Assembly: GCA_963930655.1 (NCBI GenBank) | Contig: OZ005617.1 | Location: 6,326,501-6,390,500 of the forward strand | Origin: Myrica gale | Lineage: Eukaryota; Streptophyta; Magnoliopsida; Fagales; Myricaceae | Direction: 5' to 3' | DNA length: 64,000 bases | In this document: positions 58,914-64,000 of the stretch, one piece after another | How positions within the stretch are numbered: the first letter of the stretch is position 1 | How the letters are laid out: every line of letters starts with the position of its first letter | Notes under the pieces: generated by a model | Told to the model about the DNA's origin: nothing | The model's database searches: none | Seen by the model: only the letters and a program-made list of their open reading frames with translations | Translations under genes and position numbers: made by a program

Positions 58914-59560
58914 ATCCAAAATAACTCTCCTCGGTATTCTTGGGGATTGCAGAGTCTCAGAACAGAAGAAACGTTGGAACGGAACGTTCTGCAAAACCCT
59001 ATGCTGGGGTTTTTCTTTTTTCTTTTCTTTTAATTTATTTTTTCAATTGGGTTTTGTGCCTGTGTTAACCTGTGAAGCGAACTGCTTGTGATATTTCCCT
59101 CTACGAACGTTCTTGGTCCTGTTTGGAAAGGGCTAGATCCCAGGTGATGTTCGTTTTGAAGGTTTTTGTAGGATTTAGAGAGTTTTGTGAATTTTATGTG
59201 TTGTTAAAGTTATATTGGTGTTTGTGTAGAGATTGATGATGTGTAAAAAAATGATGATGATGTTTAAAGTTATTTTTTTATTTAATTTTTTATTTATTAT
59301 ATTTTATTAAAAGTTGATTTTTTAAAGGTTAAAAAGAAGAAAAAAACAAAAAACAAAAAAGTCACATGCATAGTCGAAGACAAGCTGCTGCCATGTGTAG
59401 CAACTTGTCGGAAGGGATAACGTAAAAAAACAAAAAAAGGTATTTTGAAGGTGGGCCAGCCTCTGTCGGTGTGAATTCTAATTATGCCGAACAAAATTCA
59501 CAATTCAACGCGAATCCTGCAAAACCGATGAAAACGAACATTGCCCTGGTATTGGTTTTG
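58914..59560 (-). promoter_or_regulatory. TRM3: putative TRM3 5' UTR and promoter region
   Basis: Sequence upstream of the first ATG on the minus strand. It contains pyrimidine-rich stretches (59005-59035) and A/T-rich runs, but I cannot point to a certain TATA box or transcription start. The 5' UTR may be short and unspliced. Confidence 0.4.
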
Positions 59561-59565
59561 ATTTT

Positions 59566-59888
59566 GGTTTAAAATTTTAAATTAGATTAAAATATTATTT
59601 TGTGATAAGATTTTGTTTGGTTGATTAAGATTTTAAGTTTTAAAAAAAATTATACAGTGGAATTGGGAGCCCAGATCTAGACTCCCCTCGCAAGGAGACG
59701 ATGAGAGCCACCCCAGATGTGGGCTCCCGGGCCCGGGCTGGCCGCGAGCCATCCCTGCGGCACCCCTGAGAAGGGGTGGCCAGGAGCCACCCCAGCGACG
59801 GGGAGCCCAAATCCCTCACAACGGGTGGCTCAACCAAACAAAACCTTATCACAACACAATATTTTAATATAATTTAAAATTTAAAACC
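59566..59888. mobile_element. foldback element with GC-rich core
   Basis: Arms at 59566-59624 and 59830-59888 are inverted repeats of about 59 bp (GGTTTAAAATTTTAAATTAG... and its complement, with a few mismatches). The loop (59650-59825) is strikingly GC-rich, with GGGCTCCCGGGCCCGGGCTG and repeated GAGCCACCCCAG words, in otherwise AT-rich DNA. Confidence 0.75.
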
Positions 59889-59974
59889 TAAACATAAACC
59901 TTTTTCCAAACAAGCCCTCAAATCTTACTCATTTTCTTCTTCTTTTTACTTTTTTCTGGGCAAAATCTACGGCT

Positions 59975-60180
59975 ATGTTTTTTCATATCTCAAAACGTTT
60001 TCAAAAACTTCTCACTCACTTTTTCATCAATTTCAATATATTTTCACCAGTTCTAATAATTTTTTCATCAATTCCAATATCTTTTTAACAATCTCAATAA
60101 CTTTTTACAAATACCAACAACTTTTAACACATTTTTTTATCAATCCCAATAGAATCTACACTACTTCCAAAAAATACAAA
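59975..60180. mobile_element. AT-rich MITE (copy 3 of 3)
   Basis: Shares CTTTTTCATCAATTTCAATA, ACTTTTTACAAATACCAACA and AGAATCTACACTACTTCCAA with the copies at 43262 and 57598; several internal CATCAATTYCAATA units are repeated. Confidence 0.6.
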
Positions 60181-61700
60181 AACAAAAATTATGGCATAAT
60201 ACACTTCTTTTCTTCAAAAGAGGGAACTTTTGCTCATTGGTTTCTTATTAATTAAATTGAAAAATAAATCTTGCACTTTTAATGAGGAATAAACATATAT
60301 TTTGCGAATATGAGAATCTCTCACTATCAGCTTGCATCCTTTAACAGGGGCTTGACTGGTCTGGAGCATAAGATAGAGCAATTTGTTATAAGAAATTGTT
60401 ATTTTGCATTGATATCTTCTGAAAAAGGGACCTTGATATAAAGTTTAATTTCAGGAAAGCTAGCGTAGGATGAACATATATTATGCATTTTATAGTTATT
60501 TGTTTTTCTTTTCTTTTTTTCTATGCAAAAAGTCCGACCTTTTTTCTAATTTAGGCTTGACTATAGGAATAGCTCTTACTAATTAAGCTATCCAAATATA
60601 TAATGCACTTTATCTCAACTTTACTTTACCAACAACATAATGATAGTAAATTGGTGGATAAAGATAGTGTATAGGAATTCTCACTCTTTCTATGTCTGCA
60701 AAGACTGGAGTGTTAAAATTTTAGTGTATTAGATTTGGTGAAAAATTGAAGAGAGAGATAATTTTAATATTTATTATAGTGAAAATTAATGATGTGATGG
60801 AAGAGAGATATTATATTGTAATTTTTTTATTGTGTTAAAATTTTAAGAAGTGTAAAATTTTGGGGAACAAACATAGGTAGTGATGATGTTTCCATGGGGT
60901 GATTTGTCTATGTATAGCATAAGATGACATTCTCTGCGTTAGAAGATGGAATTTCTGAAAGTCCTTACAACTAGTTCCAAAAAATAGTTCATGTTAAGCA
61001 GACTTGACAAGTGTGGACTAACCAAATATATAGACTTCCCAAAAAAAGTTTGGAGTTGAAAAACAAGATTTAAACCCTAATAACACTTAGAGGGGATGAA
61101 TAGGTGTTGCTAATTTCTTTTTCTATAAATAAACAAATTTAAAACAAGTTCTAAATTAGTATTGTCTAGATCTGAAAGTATTAATCAATTAACAAATATA
61201 AATCATAAATAAGACGAGATTTGATGACGAAGTGAAAATCCTTATCAAAGGAAAAAATAATTTGGGTTAGTAGCCGCCAAAAAATCACTAAGAAGATAAA
61301 ACTTATACTGGTGATTTAGACACGAGCAACATCCAGTTGATTTACTCTGACTACCCAAAGTAATAATCTAAACAATCTAGTTTAGACCCGCTCTCTTGCG
61401 GTTAACCCTCAGGCTTTTGAGGTTCTTCTTGTGAATATCCTCAAGAACGTCCTAGTTCTTTAACACAGGTAATTCTGACCGTCAATCTCCTTAAGCTCTA
61501 TGAAGACTTCTCACAAGAGATTGGTTTTAATGGTGATTGATGTAGGAGAGAAAAAATATTTATACATTAGGTGCAAATGTATCAAAGGATTTTTTTCTCA
61601 AGTATAAGACGCCAATAAACAATAAAATAACTTGGGTAAAGAGCTTGAATGTTTTTCTCACGGTTTTAAATAGAATATGATAAGGAAATTCAAAACAAGG
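60181..61700. other. intergenic sequence upstream of TRM3
   Basis: AT-rich; 60700-60880 has the AATTTTTTGAGAG-like wording of the 14842 MITE. No gene is seen. Confidence 0.5.
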
Positions 61701-61710
61701 AGACTTTGCT

Positions 61711-61905
61711 CGAGCGATCATCGAACGAATTGAATATGTATAAAACTTCATCATTACCGCTCGAGCCAAAATCGGGCGAAGGTAGGGCGCGATTTGACTC
61801 TGTGTAAAAAGTCACCTATTTCGCTCGAGCCAAGATCAGGTGAAGCTAGGGTGAGTTGAATCTGTGTAAAATGCATCTTTTCGCTCGAGCTAAGATCGGG
61901 CGAAG
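61711..61905. repeat. CGCTCGAGC tandem repeat
   Basis: Three units starting CGCTCGAGCCAAAATCGGGC-like at 61758, 61822 and 61882, spaced 64 and 60 bp, each followed by GTGTAAAA words, plus a related CTCGAGCGATCATCGAACGA at 61711. It is imperfect and confined to this spot. Confidence 0.85.
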
Positions 61906-62154
61906 TCATCTTTCGGGAAATTACTTCGAGAGATTTTAGGAACAAATCACACTTTGTGAATTTAAACTTATCTTTCAAAATTCAAATGCATTTCATCATT
62001 ATCTTCGTGATTCAAACATTTTTCAATCCTAATTTAAGACATCTTGAACACTTAAACAAACTCTTATCTAAACAATTCAAATTTTGAAACAGAATTTGTC
62101 AATAATATTAACAGATATGACCCCTTTTATTGTTTTTTCTAGGCAAATTTAATT

Positions 62155-62505
62155 TAGGCTTAATTGTTGTCGCAATCCCTATGGTATTAATTTTAACAAA
62201 TAAATTTCTATGGTACAATTTTGAACGGGACGGTTCCCATGATTCATTTTTTTAGACATACAGATTATTTTGTCTATCAAAAGTTAATTGACTAACGAAA
62301 AATTAAAATGAGTTATAGGTAAAAATAACCATTTGCAAGTTCGGATAGCCTATCTTAGACTTTGTCCCTGTTAGTAGGTTAATTTTTTTATGGCCTAAAA
62401 GGTCTGTATGTCTAAAAAACAAACCACATGGATCGTTTCTTTCAAATTTGTACCTCAATTACTTGATTTGTTAAAATTTCATACCAGAGGGACTGAAGCT
62501 TTTAA
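62155..62505. mobile_element. degenerate relative of the MULE-type MITE
   Basis: Begins TTAGGCTTAATTGTTGTCGC and contains GAACGGGACGGTTCCCATG and TTGTTAAAATTTCATACCA, matching the order of words in the 35670-36022 element. The right end and target duplication are lost. Confidence 0.7.
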
Positions 62506-63309
62506 TTTATATGATTGTATTTGAGAAAAAAAACAGTCAATACAATGTCAACAAGGTTAGTGAAAAGTCTAAATGAACTTGGAGGATCTATAATGTGTTG
62601 GATCCAAAATCGAAAGTCAATTGTCAATTGGCCACAAGCGTCGAAGCTATAAATAACCATTAGAGCCATAACACAACTACAGTAAACCACAAAACCACCA
62701 ACTAGGCTTGGGATATAACAAACACAAATATCTCTCAAGAGTCGAAACACGAAACAACAACTGCACATGGCGATGACGACTTTTGATAAATAAAAGACGA
62801 TCAATACGAAAATTCAGCTTCCTCGAGATATTCTTTTTGCTTGAAATCACTATATAGGAAAAAGAGAGACAATAATAAGGTGGTGTTTGACTTTCAAAAT
62901 TTAGGCTTAATATACACGCGTGTCTCTGAGGTTTAACTTTTCTCATAAATACCCCTAGGACAATTTTTGTTGTCCCGCCACCCCTGTTGTATACCCATTT
63001 TTCCTATTATACCTCTCCAGCAATATTTCGTCTATTTTTTGACGGAATTGATGATGTGGACTAAACGACCACGTCACATCCAATTAAAATGCAACATGTG
63101 TTCGCAACTGATGACTGGACGAAATTTATTTTTCACCTTCATATCTGCGTCACTCCTCTCTATAGCAGTTTACTGAAATGCCCTTAAATCCATATTACCT
63201 AAATGAAAACTAACTCCAAGATTGAACAGACCCATTCGCGACCCGATAAAAACCCACAAACATCTATTCAACTTTTTCTCCTAAATTAGTAATAGAACCC
63301 TAAATACAG

Positions 63310-63609
63310 ATGAAGGAGAATGAGAGGTTGATTGAGAAAGCGATCATTAAGAAACTAAAATATGAGGAAGAGGACGATGAACAAAAGGTACAACCAGTTT
63401 TACGTGTTCAAAACTCCCAGCCCCAGATCCAGATGTACTCTTTTTTGTTCGTGATCCATTACACCCTGCAGGAAGAGGACGAGGACGATGAACAATCATC
63501 TCAGTCTCAACCCGTCCAGAGCTACCAAACCCCTCCAATTCACCCACTATCTCAACTGTGTGCCGATAATCTGGAACAAAACTCGAATCCTTTTGTCCAG
63601 CCACAATAA
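63310..63609 (+). CDS. small acidic ORF of doubtful status
   Basis: 99 codons from an ATG, MKENERLIEKAIIKKLKYEE, with two EEDEDDEQ-type acidic blocks produced by a partial internal duplication and a Gln/Pro/Ser-rich tail. No domain is known to me. It could be the first exon of a gene, a captured fragment in a transposon (the DNA before it begins like a MITE, GGCTTAATATACACGCGTGT at 62904), or chance. Confidence 0.25.
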   Translation: MKENERLIEKAIIKKLKYEEEDDEQKVQPVLRVQNSQPQIQMYSFLFVIHYTLQEEDEDDEQSSQSQPVQSYQTPPIHPLSQLCADNLEQNSNPFVQPQ

Positions 63610-63716
63610 GTAACACTCCTGCTCAGTCTTAGAGAATAGCAGATCCCTAAATCTTTGAAATCATGCCAAAATCTAACTCAAGTATCAAATTAAGACACAG
63701 TTCAATATTTCCATCA

Positions 63717-63896
63717 CTACCCGACTGGCTTATTTTCCTTATCTCCACAGAAGATAGAATCTTCAGGCACTGATTCATTGAAAGAAGGATTTATGTGCAC
63801 ATATATAGAGTAAAAGCCTTTGTGTCCTTTGAAAAGCTTCACTGACAAGGGAGCCAATGGCATAGGCCCTTCTGTCAAGAACATGAACACAAAAAC
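63717..63896 (-). pseudogene. GT14 (core-2/I-branching) glycosyltransferase fragment
   Basis: A 59-codon minus frame [20 protein letters not shown], then [20 protein letters not shown] and [13 protein letters not shown]. This matches the N-terminal catalytic region of plant core-2/I-branching beta-1,6-GlcNAc-transferase-like proteins (family pattern: FMFLT-GPLPLAPLW, KGHEGLYSIYVH, SVP--SVFYG). A stop (TGA) lies two codons upstream and a TAG directly after. No downstream GT14 exon is seen to the left, so it is probably a relic, unless the rest lies beyond position 64000. Confidence 0.75.
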
Positions 63897-64000
63897 TCAT
63901 CCCAGTGCATAAAGCCACCCCTTATTGTCCAGAACCCTGATTTGGGGGAAAAAGTTGAATATATGTTTGCGGGTCTCTATTGGGTCATGAATGAGTCTAT

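Noticed and set aside
1-64000. CRISPR array, operons, ribosome-binding sites, prophage
   Set aside because: The window is plant nuclear DNA; spaced direct repeats seen here are minisatellites or transposon repeats, and no bacterial gene organisation is present.

Overview
The window is nuclear DNA of a flowering plant, probably a woody eudicot. The evidence is one very intron-rich gene with plant-style U-rich introns, Ty1/copia LTR retrotransposons primed by initiator-Met tRNA, L1-type LINEs, a tRNA-derived SINE, a TRIM and several MITE families. I cannot fix the species from sequence alone. The repeat mix reminds me of Fagales, but that is only an impression.

One gene dominates. It lies on the minus strand from about 58913 (start) to 309 (stop). 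I could chain 36 coding exons whose reading phases agree at every junction, giving about 1,873 residues. The product is the plant homologue of yeast Trm3 / human TARBP1, the tRNA guanosine-18 2'-O-methyltransferase. It has a long alpha-helical (HEAT/ARM-like) body and a C-terminal SpoU/TrmH (SPOUT) domain carrying all three SpoU motifs. The coding exons total about 5.6 kb, so roughly 90% of the 58.6-kb locus is intron, and much of that is transposon sequence.

Layout from left to right: exons 36-30 (309-5011). Then the 12.9-kb intron 29 (5012-17910), a nested graveyard: an unidentified repeat split by a decayed copia element (6714-10214, LTRs and target duplication intact), minus-strand copia remnants (10550-11160, 13150-14124, 15120-17366), an ORF1-type LINE derivative (11175-12920), a LINE reverse-transcriptase scrap (12955-13145) and a MITE. 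Exons 29-20 follow (17911-26333), with a 673-bp LTR-only copia derivative at 20222-20894. Intron 19 (26334-34288) holds a TRIM (26571-26848) and a near-intact copia element with identical LTRs (28228-33304). Exons 19-14 (34289-38435) enclose a MULE-type MITE. Intron 13 holds a hAT-type element (38515-39472), an unassigned ORF and a LINE 3' end. Exons 13-7 (41112-49871) enclose a tRNA-derived SINE and a full-length ORF1-only LINE derivative (45151-47439). Intron 6 (49872-56057) carries a second ORF1-only derivative that appears to be a chimaeric retrocopy (50100-52583) and a 5'-truncated LINE (54200-55724). Exons 6-1 run to 58913.

To the right of the gene (59000-64000) is intergenic DNA: the putative promoter, a GC-rich foldback element, MITEs, a CGCTCGAG tandem repeat, a small acidic ORF of doubtful status and a minus-strand fragment of a GT14 (core-2/I-branching) glycosyltransferase gene at the edge.

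The most unusual content is the recurrent non-autonomous LINE-like family that keeps an ORF1-type protein but joins it directly to a LINE 3' tail with no reverse transcriptase, including a copy fused to unrelated coding-like sequence between perfect target-site duplications.
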